From the IMG/VR virus record IMGVR_UViG_3300031787_000016, positions 83,779 to 147,778 of that record: a stretch of 64,000 nucleotides of DNA, one strand, 5' to 3'. Positions 15,862 to 23,981 of the stretch are shown here, piece by piece. Each line of letters starts with the position of its first letter. Position 1 is the first letter of the stretch. Source of the stretch: a virus. A program made the position numbers and the translations under genes. The notes beneath the pieces are model-generated. The model was not told the DNA's origin. It saw only the letters and a list, made by a program, of their open reading frames with translations, and did not search any database.

Positions 15862-16248
15862 ATGACTATCTACAACGCAACACCACACCAAATCAACTTC
15901 TACAACAAGTCTGATGTAGAGTTCGATGTAGCCCAACGGAAATACATTGCTGCTGTTGGAGCAGAACCAATCTTCACAATTGCTAAAGGTACACCTGTCA
16001 ACTGCAAGACAGCTAACGCCCCTACTCCAACCATTGAGAACTGCCCTGTACCTGTTGTTGGTGCTGTTCAGTTCACTTCCTACGATGCACTTCCAGACGG
16101 TTACGATATCTACATCGTGTCCAATCTCTATCGCTCTGCTGTGCAAGCTCTTGGCGGCGACACATCAAAGTTAGCTACTGTGACTGATACAGTTTACTCT
16201 GCTAGCGATATCAAGCCTTGCGGATGTTTAGCTCTGGCAGTAGGTTAA
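15862..16248 (+). CDS. Phage hypothetical protein (TIYNATPHxINFY type), 128 aa
   Basis: N-terminus MTIYNATPHQINFYN is a pattern I associate with a small family found in phages and some bacterial genomes, whose C-terminus ends by specifying a value-like beta strand (GYDIYIVSNLYRSA). The C-terminal CGCLALAVG has a Cys pair. Beta-rich, no membrane segment. Function unknown. Confidence 0.62.
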   Translation: MTIYNATPHQINFYNKSDVEFDVAQRKYIAAVGAEPIFTIAKGTPVNCKTANAPTPTIENCPVPVVGAVQFTSYDALPDGYDIYIVSNLYRSAVQALGGDTSKLATVTDTVYSASDIKPCGCLALAVG

Positions 16249-16320
16249 AACTTTGGAGGGAGTGACAACAAAGCTCCCTCTTGTTAGACTAATAAGACGA
16301 ATAAAGCAGTAAATGATTTT

Positions 16321-16764
16321 ATGGACGATTGTATAAATTTCGAGGGTATTAAAGATAGGGATGGTTATGGAAGGGCAAGGTATCAAGGTAAAGAATGGAG
16401 AGCGCACCGTTTATCTTGGACTTTAGCTAATGGCGAAATTCCCAAAGGTATGCTTGTTTGCCATAAGTGTGATAACCCTGCTTGCACAAATACTGAACAT
16501 TTGTTTCTTGGCAGTGTTTCAGACAATTGCAAAGATAAGGTTAGAAAAGGGAGGGTAAAAGGCGAAAAAAATTCAATGTCAAAACTTACAGATTTTGATA
16601 TACCCACAATTTTTGAATTGTTGCATTTAGGGTTTACTCAAGCCTCTATAGCTAAGATGTACAAAATAAATTCAAGTGTAATTTCTACTATTAAACTTGG
16701 TAAAAGTTGGACTCATATAGAAAATCACCATTCCCCTAACTATCCAGCTAGGCAATGTCAATAA
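16321..16764 (+). CDS. HNH homing endonuclease
   Basis: 147 aa. RAHRLSWTLANGEIPKGMLVCHKCDNPACTN then HLFLGSVSDNCKDKVRKGR is the HNH homing pattern: CHKCDNPAC and NTEHL give the metal-binding His/Asn. The C-terminal part (DIPTIFELLHLGFTQASIAKMY) is a helix-turn-helix that would recognise the target. Free-standing, lower GC than neighbours, between two unrelated genes, so probably a mobile insertion. Confidence 0.85.
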   Translation: MDDCINFEGIKDRDGYGRARYQGKEWRAHRLSWTLANGEIPKGMLVCHKCDNPACTNTEHLFLGSVSDNCKDKVRKGRVKGEKNSMSKLTDFDIPTIFELLHLGFTQASIAKMYKINSSVISTIKLGKSWTHIENHHSPNYPARQCQ

Positions 16765-16853
16765 GCCCTAGATTCTAAGTTACGTCTCATCACAACGCAT
16801 ACTAAAATCGCTTTCATTACTTCACACGTTAATTACTCAAGGAAACAAACACC

Positions 16854-17450
16854 GTGAAAACATACACAATTGAAAACGGAAAACCGACTGAAGGTATTCT
16901 TGTCCAAGCCCGTGAATTATCAAGTGGTATCAAAATCCCAGTCGTTCAAGTAGGGGAAGAAGGTCGAGGTAGACAACTCTCCTTTCTGCCTGTTGAACTA
17001 AACACCTCCAGTCGTGCTAAATTCGATGCTGAAGGGCAAGTAAGTATCAATCATGTATCTCTAGGCAAAACTCAAAAAGGTGGTCAAAAGCTTATCGAAG
17101 CTGCCAATACGTTGACAAATGATAAATGTCTAATTACTTTTCGTACCTCAATCGGATTTCGTGGCAGTAATTCTCACACAGGCGACTGTGTGCCAGACTA
17201 CGACCCAGATAATATCGAGTTCCTTCCTTTCCCTTGTGAGATTCTTGCAGAGGGACGTATTGCTCAAGGTGCTGCTGGCTACATGGGTTCTGGTCAACAG
17301 TTGATTGCAGTAGCAGAAAAGAATGTAGTCTTCCGCACTCGTTACTCTGGCAGACTCTACGGTGCGCCTAGCTCCCACTACTACCTCTACACTGGTTCAC
17401 AAATCCTTTCAGCTACTTGGGATGAACGGGTAGCAAGCGATTTATTTTAG
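16854..17450 (+). CDS. Hypothetical protein, 198 aa
   Basis: GTG start preceded by AAGGAAAC. Beta-rich throughout: EGILVQARELSSGIKIPVVQVG at the N-terminus, a loop GFRGSNSHTGDCVPDYDPDN and a glycine-rich GAAGYMGSGQQLIAVAEKN. No catalytic motif. Not recognised; may be a conserved cyanophage protein. Confidence 0.68.
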   Translation: MKTYTIENGKPTEGILVQARELSSGIKIPVVQVGEEGRGRQLSFLPVELNTSSRAKFDAEGQVSINHVSLGKTQKGGQKLIEAANTLTNDKCLITFRTSIGFRGSNSHTGDCVPDYDPDNIEFLPFPCEILAEGRIAQGAAGYMGSGQQLIAVAEKNVVFRTRYSGRLYGAPSSHYYLYTGSQILSATWDERVASDLF

Positions 17451-17458
17451 TCTCACAA

Positions 17459-17482
17459 GCTGACCTAGCGGCTAGACGGGGC
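17459..17482 (+). promoter_or_regulatory. Leader box GACCTAGCGGCTAGACGGGG, copy 2
   Basis: Second copy of the block at 12487-12510, here 31 nt before the next start. CTAG-CGG-CTAG gives it a small dyad that copy 1 lacks, so conservation is of sequence rather than of a hairpin. Confidence 0.45.
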
Positions 17483-17513
17483 TATTCATTCCACTACTTC
17501 TCAGGAGAACAAA

Positions 17514-17801
17514 ATGACTCTCGCCACACTACCCAAAAACCCTCTCACACTTCAAGATTTCAGCCTCCACGACTTGTTCTTGCGTCAAAGCCTAGAATGT
17601 ACCTTCGGCAAGCTTGCAACGGGCTACAAGCCGTCTAAAATCGCTGGTAGACCTCTCGCAGTAAAAGAGTTCATCCTCTTGCACACAGAAAAAGAATTGG
17701 TGCTGCTCTACAGACATTCAGGACGCTTGATTGAGAAAGTGTTTACCGATGTTGACGCTACGCTCGAATTTGCAGAAAATAGATTTGGGGTGACACTGTA
17801 A
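17514..17801 (+). CDS. Hypothetical protein, 95 aa
   Basis: ATG with CAGGAG 7 nt upstream. Central LLHTEKELVLLYRHSGRLIEKVFTD is beta-rich. Its last base overlaps the next ATG (TAATG), implying coupling to 17801-18283. Not recognised. Confidence 0.65.
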   Translation: MTLATLPKNPLTLQDFSLHDLFLRQSLECTFGKLATGYKPSKIAGRPLAVKEFILLHTEKELVLLYRHSGRLIEKVFTDVDATLEFAENRFGVTL

Positions 17802-18283
17802 TGACTACATCCTTGCACCATCGCCTACTCGCGCCACGCAAGTTCTGCGACCCTTATATCATTGCCCAACAACTCGCGCTACTCACTCACGCACAGAAGT
17901 CTCTCATCATCTCCAATCATGCCAAACACAAGCATTTCAGCTACGTCTGGTCAGAGTATGGAGTCTACAAGAACAGTCAATGCTTTAACGTCAGCTACGC
18001 CGATGAACATTCCATTCGTAACCTCACCCTCTTTTCTGCCCTTCTAGCGCAAGCGTCTCATGAAGACATCTTTGAGATTGTCTTGGATGTCAACTACGAG
18101 GTGACTAAACTAGCTCTGCGGGTAGATTTACCAACATCCCCTGATACCGATATCATACTGGTATTGGGAGGTAGACTTCAGGCTGACCGACTCGATTACC
18201 GATATGTACGATTGGTCACTTGGTACTTGAACGACAAGAATGATACTCACTCAACACTACAGAAAGATAGGTACAGCCGATGA
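17801..18283 (+). CDS. Hypothetical protein, 160 aa
   Basis: Basic N-terminus (HHRLLAPRKFCDPYIIAQQL), then acidic strands, ending with a basic tail (LQKDRYSR). Overlaps the MITTI-family gene by 4 nt. No motif found. Confidence 0.65.
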   Translation: MTTSLHHRLLAPRKFCDPYIIAQQLALLTHAQKSLIISNHAKHKHFSYVWSEYGVYKNSQCFNVSYADEHSIRNLTLFSALLAQASHEDIFEIVLDVNYEVTKLALRVDLPTSPDTDIILVLGGRLQADRLDYRYVRLVTWYLNDKNDTHSTLQKDRYSR

Positions 18284-18498
18284 TTACTACAATTGAGCAA
18301 GTCAAAGAACACATCGTACAGAATCACGAACGTAGCTTAGAGTACCCAATCACAGTAACTACTAGCTCATCAGGAGAATTTGTAGAACTTCGTAACGAGT
18401 ACGACCACGAACTCATCGAGCTACCAATTTCCGAGCAAGATTTAAGTTATGTTATCGAGTTCATCGAAGAAAACGCAATCGATTTTTCACAGGAATAA
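18280..18498 (+). CDS. MITTI-family small protein B, 72 aa
   Basis: MITTIEQVKEHIVQNHERSLEYPITV is the paralogue of 15553-15768 (same start, same length, same acidic C-terminal helix IEFIEENAIDF). ATGA overlap with the gene upstream. Function unknown. Confidence 0.65.
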   Translation: MITTIEQVKEHIVQNHERSLEYPITVTTSSSGEFVELRNEYDHELIELPISEQDLSYVIEFIEENAIDFSQE

Positions 18499-18503
18499 AT
18501 CAT

Positions 18504-18653
18504 GACTTATGCCTTAGCCCGACCTCCTCCGATATACAGGCAGAGCCTTTAAAGATTTTCAAAACTGGTAAAAAGACAACTCGCAGGAACTTAACTCTGA
18601 ATAGGTCTGGTGAAACTTATGCGAACGCCCCTAAAAAGGGCAACACCATCTAA
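18504..18653 (+). pseudogene. Open frame without a start codon, possible gene remnant
   Basis: A frame ending at 18653 translates to a protein-like basic sequence (LKIFKTGKKTTRRNLTLNRS, then ANAPKKGNTI) but lacks an ATG, GTG or TTG. A short ORF MTYALARPPPIYRQSL in another frame starts at 18502 with AGGAATAAATC before it. A single frameshift joining the two would make one protein, so this is either a remnant or a frameshifted gene. Confidence 0.35.
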
Positions 18654-18701
18654 CGATGGCTCCAAGCAAACTTTTAATAATCTCTAACTAGGTATTCCTG
18701 C

Positions 18702-18800
18702 ATGATGTTTTTCCCTATCTGGACTTTCTACGCTGTTGTTTGGGTTGGTGCTGTCACTATTTGTTTACTCACACCATCTGACAAGAACGACGAAAAATAG
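18702..18800 (+). CDS. Tiny membrane protein, 32 aa
   Basis: MMFFPIWTFYAVVWVGAVTICLL is one transmembrane helix, followed by a charged tail TPSDKNDEK. ATG at 18702; upstream GGTATTCCTGC is a weak SD. Similar one-helix miniproteins occur at 55527 and 57322. Confidence 0.5.
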   Translation: MMFFPIWTFYAVVWVGAVTICLLTPSDKNDEK

Positions 18801-18843
18801 TCTCGCTTTTCTTTTCTGCATCTATTCACTCAGGATTAAATAA

Positions 18844-19953
18844 ATGACCACAACCACTCCCACTATCGACAATACACCGAAGTCACTACACGTTAGTACG
18901 ACTGGTGCTTTCGGTCAACTCGAAACCTCCAGAGTAGTCCCTAAGATGTTTCCAATCGACATCATCGCTGAAGCTAAACTCGAAGAGTGGCAAGCGTTCA
19001 TGTACCCCAACATGAATGAAGACAACACACCCGTAGACGCTCTCAAGTCCAACTACATTCGCCAAGAATTTCTGACAGAAGAGGCAGTTGGCATCAATCC
19101 AACCTATCTCGAACAAGAACACATCGACCATCACGGACGTAATTTTGCACTAAAAGTTCCCAGCAAATACCGTATCATCCAATATCAGGATGGCTTGCGC
19201 TGGCTAGAGAATTACACCGATGAAAGTCTGATTGAGATTCAAGACTGGCTCTTGCTTGACTCTGGTGCAATTCTCGCAGTCAACAATCTCATTCCCGACG
19301 AAGTTATCACAATCCAAGGTGAAGCAGATAAAATCACCCCTTATATGATTTTCACACTCTCCCATGACGGAACGACACCTCGCGCAGTCTTTTTCAGTTC
19401 ATTCCGAGCTATCTGCAAAAACACTTTGACGATGGCGTTAGCTTCGGCAAAAGGCACTGAGAAATTCTTCGGCTTTGACCCCAAAAAGGGCAGTCACAAG
19501 TCACCACAAGAACTCATGGCGATGGCTAAACAGAACATCGACTTGGCTAAAACCCGATTCCATAACGAGACTGCGCCGCACCTAGAGGCATTGCGTGACC
19601 TGAAGCTCGATGAAAAAGTGGTTGACACTCTCACTCGCGACCTCTTTGCAATTCGCCGCACACAAGAAATACCTGCGGTTCTAGACGAAGACGAGACTTA
19701 CCCTTCCGCAGTCAAGAATTACCACAAGTTCATGGACATCTATAGAAGCTTATCTGACGTTGATATCTTCGATGCAAATCAGCACACAGGATATCGCTAT
19801 GCCAATGCTGCGACTTCCTATGTCAAAACCACTGGCAAGGACGCAGGTTTTGACCCGTTAGCTGGCTTCAAGGGCAATATGTTTGGCAAGGTTCGCAAGA
19901 ATGCATTCGACTACCTAGACGAGCTATTACCTGCTAAGCACATTGGAGCATAG
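18844..19953 (+). CDS. DUF932-family phage/plasmid protein
   Basis: 369 aa. The pattern FALKVPSKYRIIQYQDGLRWLENYTDE, then SGAILAVNNLIPDEVI and FRAICKNTLTMALASA matches the DUF932 family common in phages and plasmids. The Cys-Asn-Thr-Leu motif is the family hallmark. It acts in the cytoplasm; its biochemical role is not established. It has its own leader and may be a separately transcribed early gene. Confidence 0.8.
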   Translation: MTTTTPTIDNTPKSLHVSTTGAFGQLETSRVVPKMFPIDIIAEAKLEEWQAFMYPNMNEDNTPVDALKSNYIRQEFLTEEAVGINPTYLEQEHIDHHGRNFALKVPSKYRIIQYQDGLRWLENYTDESLIEIQDWLLLDSGAILAVNNLIPDEVITIQGEADKITPYMIFTLSHDGTTPRAVFFSSFRAICKNTLTMALASAKGTEKFFGFDPKKGSHKSPQELMAMAKQNIDLAKTRFHNETAPHLEALRDLKLDEKVVDTLTRDLFAIRRTQEIPAVLDEDETYPSAVKNYHKFMDIYRSLSDVDIFDANQHTGYRYANAATSYVKTTGKDAGFDPLAGFKGNMFGKVRKNAFDYLDELLPAKHIGA

Positions 19954-20024
19954 TTAAGTCTTCAGAGGGAGTGACACAAATCCTCCCTCACTCTACAATT
20001 TTTATTACCAATCAAAAAAGTATT

Positions 20025-20189
20025 ATGACACAACAACAAGTAATCGATTTGATGAATAGTGCTACATCTGAAAGCGACTGGAACGACAAGTGTGACCAAG
20101 TTAAAGATGCTTGTCAGGGCTATCCTAGTTTTTGGTATTCCTCAATCATTCTTTCTGGTCTAGCTTCAAAAGTTCAGGCTAAGTGGTAA
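20025..20189 (+). CDS. Small acidic protein, 54 aa
   Basis: ATG at 20025; a longer TTG-initiated frame is unlikely. MTQQQVIDLMNSATSESDWNDKC begins with an amphipathic helix. The form resembles small helical proteins that bind host enzymes. Unknown. Confidence 0.55.
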   Translation: MTQQQVIDLMNSATSESDWNDKCDQVKDACQGYPSFWYSSIILSGLASKVQAKW

Positions 20190-20341
20190 CATCTTCAGGC
20201 AATGTCAATAAGTCCTACCACAGAACCCGAAAAAGACGACTTGCGCTGAGCAAGAGTCGCAACTACCCGTATCCAACAAAGAACGGTTGGCGGTTGCTTA
20301 TAGGTTCTTTCTTCTTCAACACTTATTTAGGAGTATTCATT

Positions 20342-20876
20342 ATGTCTAGAGTTCGAGTCGAAAAGTTTGGTGACAATTTCTATCTACAAATCGATGGTCA
20401 GGCTAAACAGTTCAATCGTGAATCATCTGACTTACTAACATCGCCTATTGAAGCTACCGAAGATTTTCGTAGTGGCATTTTCTCTTCTGGTTTCGTAGTC
20501 AAATTCTCTGATGGCGCAAGGACACTAGCCATAGACTTTCAGCATTCCTTTAACTCCGATAAAACAAATGCTAACCCACTTGCAGAGATTCGGCGCAGAG
20601 TTCGTCTGGTGCAAGAGACTTTTGCTAAAGCAGAGGCAGAAAAAGAAGTGTGGGAAGGTGTTGTTGGTGAGTTGCCGCTAGTTGCTGACGATGATGGCGA
20701 AGCTGAGTTGTATGACATTCTTCTTATTGATTGGGACACTAAACCTGCCAAAGTGAAAAAAAATTGTTCAGACTAAACTCGACCACCCCAATACCCTAGA
20801 ATGGCTCAATTATTATGGTTTGAGTAGTTTTGTGATTGTTCCTTCTGGTTTGTATGGTGTCGGAGATAAATACTAA
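20342..20876 (+). CDS. Hypothetical protein with a probable frameshift at an A8 run
   Basis: ATG at 20342 with GGAG 8 nt upstream. The zero frame stops at 20776, but the +1 frame from an eight-A run (20756-20763) continues in good coding sequence (TKLDHPNTLEWLNYYGLSSF...GVGDKY) to a stop at 20876 that directly abuts the next ATG. The N-terminal part (SRVRVEKFGDNFYLQIDG) is beta-rich. Either the homopolymer count is a sequencing error, or transcriptional slippage or ribosomal frameshifting makes the long form. Function unknown. Confidence 0.65.
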
Positions 20877-21023
20877 ATGAAAAAGTCACTTGGATTTGGT
20901 AAACGTAAGTACGGTATCGTACCCAAACCTACAGTACCAACCCCAACCAAACTCAAGGTGCAGCGACCTCCTGTTACGCCTCTTGAAGAAATAGCTCAGA
21001 TGTTTCGACTCATTACACGATAA
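20877..21023 (+). CDS. Small basic Pro-rich protein, 48 aa
   Basis: Starts immediately after the presumed end of the frameshifted gene. MKKSLGFGKRKYGIVPKP and PTKLKVQRPPVTPLEEIAQMF: basic, proline-rich, probably unfolded or nucleic-acid binding. Unknown. Confidence 0.55.
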   Translation: MKKSLGFGKRKYGIVPKPTVPTPTKLKVQRPPVTPLEEIAQMFRLITR

Positions 21024-21088
21024 TCACTCTCGCGGTACTTAGAGTGCAAGTACCGCTTTATTTAACATAGGAGCTATAAGGAACTGAC

Positions 21089-21262
21089 ATGAAGCTCTAC
21101 ATATTCTTTTCTGCCCTAGCTGCACTGGCTCTGAAGTTGGCGCACGATGTTCTCCCCGAAGTTCGTTTCGAGTTTCAGATTGATTGGTATTGGTTCTGGG
21201 CGCTTCTTATTGTTGATGCTTGGATTATCTACTCAGTTGTTTTCTTTCTGCCTCAAGGATGA
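21089..21262 (+). CDS. Small two-helix membrane protein, 57 aa
   Basis: Two hydrophobic segments: YIFFSALAALALKLA and DWYWFWALLIVDAWIIYSVVFFL. ATAGGAG precedes the start by 20 nt and AAGGAAC by about 5. Its stop overlaps the acetyltransferase start (ATGA), so the two are coupled. Confidence 0.62.
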   Translation: MKLYIFFSALAALALKLAHDVLPEVRFEFQIDWYWFWALLIVDAWIIYSVVFFLPQG

Positions 21263-21603
21263 TGACTGCTTTACTACTTTCGCATTACATCATCACAACC
21301 ATAAGTGACCCCCAAGGTCGCGGTAATGCTAGTTTACTCATTGACCACACCAACAAGAAAATTATCTTAGAAGAAATAGAAGTAGAGGCTCAGTATCGTG
21401 GCATGAAACTTGGCAGTCGTCTGTTAGCTCAAGTGTGTTGGTTAGCTGATTCACTTGGCTTCACGGTTGTATTAGTGCCTGTCTCGCTTGACGACCATTG
21501 CCCGACAGTTTTTCAACTTGAAAATTGGTATGAACGATACGGTTTCCACTTGCGCGATGATTACTCAGACGGATACCCCTATTTGCGAGAACCGAAAAAA
21601 TGA
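21259..21603 (+). CDS. GNAT family N-acetyltransferase
   Basis: 114 aa from the ATG at 21259. Shows the GNAT core: IILEEIEVEAQYRGMKLGSRLLAQVCWLADSLGF, where YRGMKLGSRLL is the acetyl-CoA-binding motif A (Q/R-x-x-G-x-G/A) and FQLENWYERYGF is motif B. Transfers an acetyl group from acetyl-CoA to an amine of a protein or small molecule; the substrate cannot be read from sequence. A longer TTG-initiated form is less likely because ATGA couples it to the gene before. Confidence 0.82.
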   Translation: MMTALLLSHYIITTISDPQGRGNASLLIDHTNKKIILEEIEVEAQYRGMKLGSRLLAQVCWLADSLGFTVVLVPVSLDDHCPTVFQLENWYERYGFHLRDDYSDGYPYLREPKK

Positions 21604-21661
21604 TTAGAAAAAACTACGTCATCCCTTACCATCTAACCATGTGCTGAGCCTCAAGCCTACG

Positions 21662-21895
21662 ATGCCTCATGTCTATATGCTAAATAGCCCCTATGGACAC
21701 TCACTCTCAACTATCAAACAATTGGCAGAAGAGGCAAGGAAGGATTTCCCCACTTTGACAGATGACGATATTGAGTTTAGGACTTACCGTAATACTGGAT
21801 ACATTGATGGAATGTTGGGCTGTGAGTTCCAACTTCCTGAAGGTTGTTTAATTCCTAAAGATTATGTCGAAGCAGCAAAACTACCAAGTTACTAG
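21662..21895 (+). CDS. Hypothetical protein, 77 aa
   Basis: ATG at 21662 chosen over a GTG 21 nt upstream; neither has a strong SD. IKQLAEEARKDFPTLTDDDIEF is an acidic helix. Not recognised. Confidence 0.55.
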   Translation: MPHVYMLNSPYGHSLSTIKQLAEEARKDFPTLTDDDIEFRTYRNTGYIDGMLGCEFQLPEGCLIPKDYVEAAKLPSY

Positions 21896-21902
21896 GTGCA
21901 AC

Positions 21903-22379
21903 ATGAACATCTTCGTACTTCACGAAACTCCAATCGAAGCTGCGCGTCTTGTTCCAGTTAAAGTAGCCAGCAAGATGGCTCTTGAAGCTGCTCAGATGCT
22001 TGCAGTCGCTTGCGCTCATCACGGTCTGGCTCTACCCCACAAAAAAGATGGTAACGAGTATTCACCAAAATCGCACGTTAATCATCCTTGCACTAAATGG
22101 GCTTGCCAGAGTCGCGAAAATATGCAATGGTTGGCTCTACACGGTATTGCTCTTTGTAAACGTCATCTAGAAGTTTACGGGAAAATGCCAGCACACTATC
22201 TTGCATTAAACGAAGTACTTGTATCGATTGCTTTCAACACAATACAATGCTATTGGAGTAATCACACACCATTTGTTTCTGCCATGCCTGACGAGTTCAA
22301 GACTGATGATGTAGTTGAAAGTTATCGGGCTTATATCAAAACTAAACCATATTATGTAGAAGGAGAAGTGCAGCTATGA
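21903..22379 (+). CDS. Conserved phage protein (MNIFVL...NHPCTKWA family), 158 aa
   Basis: MNIFVLHETPIEAARLVPVKVASKMALEAAQML, then NHPCTKWACQSRENMQWL and KRHLEVYGKMPAH reproduce the layout of a protein found in many T4-like and other large phages, usually with DKHVVKM where this one has VPVKVASKM. Its function is not known to me. The His that is normally invariant in that early motif appears replaced, so this copy may be divergent. Start at 21903 is favoured over an upstream in-frame ATG inside the previous gene. Confidence 0.68.
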   Translation: MNIFVLHETPIEAARLVPVKVASKMALEAAQMLAVACAHHGLALPHKKDGNEYSPKSHVNHPCTKWACQSRENMQWLALHGIALCKRHLEVYGKMPAHYLALNEVLVSIAFNTIQCYWSNHTPFVSAMPDEFKTDDVVESYRAYIKTKPYYVEGEVQL

Positions 22380-22468
22380 GTGGAGTTTGTCACGTTGACG
22401 GTTCTTGCCCTTTTGCTTGTAGTGAAGAAACGAGAGAATACATCAAGAGTAAATTTTGGAGTTATTGA
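22376..22468 (+). CDS. Tiny Cys-rich protein, 30 aa
   Basis: MSGVCHVDGSCPFACSEETREYIKSKFWSY; AGGAGAAG lies 8 nt upstream, a strong SD. Three Cys and a His in the first 15 residues could hold one zinc. Overlaps the previous stop (ATGA). Real but functionally unknown. Confidence 0.5.
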   Translation: MSGVCHVDGSCPFACSEETREYIKSKFWSY

Positions 22469-22469
22469 T

Positions 22470-22628
22470 ATGCCAGAAAAGAAGTGCGATTATACTTACC
22501 TGACCGCTATACAAAACTGCGGCTGGTGGTTCGTTATTGCTGTGCATCCTAGCGGCGAGAACGAATTTTTGGAAGCTTTCACGAATTTTGAAGATGCAGA
22601 ATGGTACGGGACTACACAAGCACTATGA
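22470..22628 (+). CDS. Small hypothetical protein, 52 aa
   Basis: ATG at 22470 with GGAG 8 nt upstream inside the previous gene; stop overlaps the next ATG. MPEKKCDYTYLTAIQNCGWWFVIAVH: aromatic, beta-like. An upstream in-frame start would overlap the Cys-rich gene and is less likely. Confidence 0.55.
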   Translation: MPEKKCDYTYLTAIQNCGWWFVIAVHPSGENEFLEAFTNFEDAEWYGTTQAL

Positions 22629-23035
22629 AAATGACACGATGGTTTATTCAGCACGACGATGCTAGAGGGCAATGGATTGACTCTGCCCACAACCCGCACG
22701 AAGGTTGGGAATCAAGAGAATCGGCAAGCTTAGGTGTTGCCAGTATTTTGAAAAGAACTAAAAATATCAGCATTAAAACAATCAGCCGCGAGGTCGAGGT
22801 CAGCGCGAAGGATGTCGTAAAGGTCATTAATCAAACAGTATCACTAGAGATAGCTGGTAGTGCTTGGCTGAGGAGAGAGGAGGAGGATTTGATTGTCTGG
22901 AATAGAGTGGATACAGTTCGTGGAGACATCTACAGATACAAAAATAAACGTTGGATTAGATGTGATGCTTTAGGTTACAGATTTGACTGCGAAGAACCTG
23001 AAGTCGAGCAAATTTGGCGGGAGTATTGCGAATAG
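22625..23035 (+). CDS. Hypothetical protein, 136 aa
   Basis: ATGA overlap with the 52-aa gene. KTISREVEVSAKDVVKVI could be a small DNA-binding helix pair; the C-terminal half is rich in Trp and Arg (SAWLRREEEDLIVWNRVDTVRG). The WNRVDTVRGDIYRYKNKRW segment resembles LRKTDGDNIMWIPL in 23304-23537 only loosely. Unknown. Confidence 0.62.
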   Translation: MKMTRWFIQHDDARGQWIDSAHNPHEGWESRESASLGVASILKRTKNISIKTISREVEVSAKDVVKVINQTVSLEIAGSAWLRREEEDLIVWNRVDTVRGDIYRYKNKRWIRCDALGYRFDCEEPEVEQIWREYCE

Positions 23036-23053
23036 TAGTGTGGAGGTGTTGTT

Positions 23054-23137
23054 ATGCAGCATTTCCTTTTTCACTGTCGCTTACCTTCTTTTCTGCACAC
23101 GAACGGAGTGAGTTCTAGCTCATTGGCGCTTGCCTAG
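23054..23137 (+). CDS. Possible 27-aa miniprotein beginning MQHF
   Basis: TGGAGGTG sits 6-13 nt before the ATG, one of the best SD sequences in the window, yet the ORF is only 27 codons (MQHFLFHCRLPSFLHTNGVS...). The MQHF start recalls the minus-strand tag MQHFA[NDH]F but the remainder differs, so this may be chance. Confidence 0.35.
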   Translation: MQHFLFHCRLPSFLHTNGVSSSSLALA

Positions 23138-23161
23138 TCTCATGCGCCGACGGCTTAGTAA

Positions 23162-23302
23162 TATCTAGTAACTATACCTGAAATATATAAAGGGACTGAA
23201 AGTATTTCCAAAAAGCAGATTGCAAACGCCTTAGAGAAGCTGGGATGGACTAAGAAGACTTACGCCAGTGGGAATGTAGTTTACCTTAAACCGAAAAAAT
23301 AA
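23162..23302 (+). pseudogene. Open frame without start, possible gene remnant
   Basis: The frame from 23162 to the stop at 23300-23302 reads KGTESISKKQIANALEKLGW followed by TYASGNVVYLKP, a convincing helix plus strand, but no ATG, GTG or TTG is present after the upstream stop at 23159. It is either a decayed gene or the 3-prime part of a frameshifted one. Confidence 0.4.
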
Positions 23303-23303
23303 C

Positions 23304-23537
23304 ATGACACAACCCAACCGCATCAATTCCTCTTCTGCACATATCACCGTAGACAGCCGAGATTGGCTCCGCAAGACTGATGGTGACAACATCATGTGGA
23401 TTCCACTATTCGCAGATTACTACTATGCCTACAGAGCCATCGAAAGGCAATGGTGGTACGTTGACCAAGAGAAGAAGTTCAAAGTCGATGCAGCACCAGA
23501 TATTGAATCAACTTATAGAGAGATGAAAAAGATATGA
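23304..23537 (+). CDS. Hypothetical protein, 77 aa
   Basis: HITVDSRDWLRKTDGDNIMWIPLFADYYYAY is aromatic and beta-like, then a basic helix. Overlaps the next gene by 4 nt. Not recognised. Confidence 0.6.
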   Translation: MTQPNRINSSSAHITVDSRDWLRKTDGDNIMWIPLFADYYYAYRAIERQWWYVDQEKKFKVDAAPDIESTYREMKKI

Positions 23538-23746
23538 GTCAACCACAGTATCGCCTCGTTTCTCGCGGTCAGTCCTTCACTGGTCAAGAAGTAATCGAGC
23601 TTCACGTTTACAATCAGTCTCGTGGTATATATCAAAAAATGCCAGTGAAAGTTACATTAGAAGACGGAATCACACTTGATGACCTGAAACAAAAACACAA
23701 GCGAGATAATCTCGGAGGCTACAGTTGTGGAATCGATGCGACCTAA
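23534..23746 (+). CDS. Hypothetical protein, 70 aa
   Basis: Beta-rich small protein (YRLVSRGQSFTGQEVIELHVYNQ; MPVKVTLEDGITLDDLKQKH). Overlaps both neighbours. Not recognised. Confidence 0.6.
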   Translation: MSQPQYRLVSRGQSFTGQEVIELHVYNQSRGIYQKMPVKVTLEDGITLDDLKQKHKRDNLGGYSCGIDAT

Positions 23747-23981
23747 ACTATTTTTCGGGCTTGGAGGTTCTTGCGACATCACTAATAGCTTCCTGCCATT
23801 TTTCATTAACACACGACTCATCTTTTTCATGGTTGTCGATGCACTGTCTTACGTCCTAGAATGCGAACAAGATATGCGTGAGTGCTACAACTCAATGTCA
23901 CCGCAAGAGCAAGCTTGGATTGATGACAAATCGATGCTAAATTTACACACTGATGAGTTAGGTAGCAGTTATTATGTCTAA
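23727..23981 (+). CDS. Hypothetical protein, 84 aa
   Basis: GTG at 23727 with CTCGGAGG 9 nt upstream supports this unusual start inside the previous gene. Hydrophobic stretch FGLGGSCDITNSFLPFFI and LIFFMVVDALSYVL, then an acidic C-terminus. Could be peripheral to a membrane. An internal ATG at 23829 would leave a 50-aa soluble protein. Confidence 0.55.
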   Translation: MESMRPKLFFGLGGSCDITNSFLPFFINTRLIFFMVVDALSYVLECEQDMRECYNSMSPQEQAWIDDKSMLNLHTDELGSSYYV

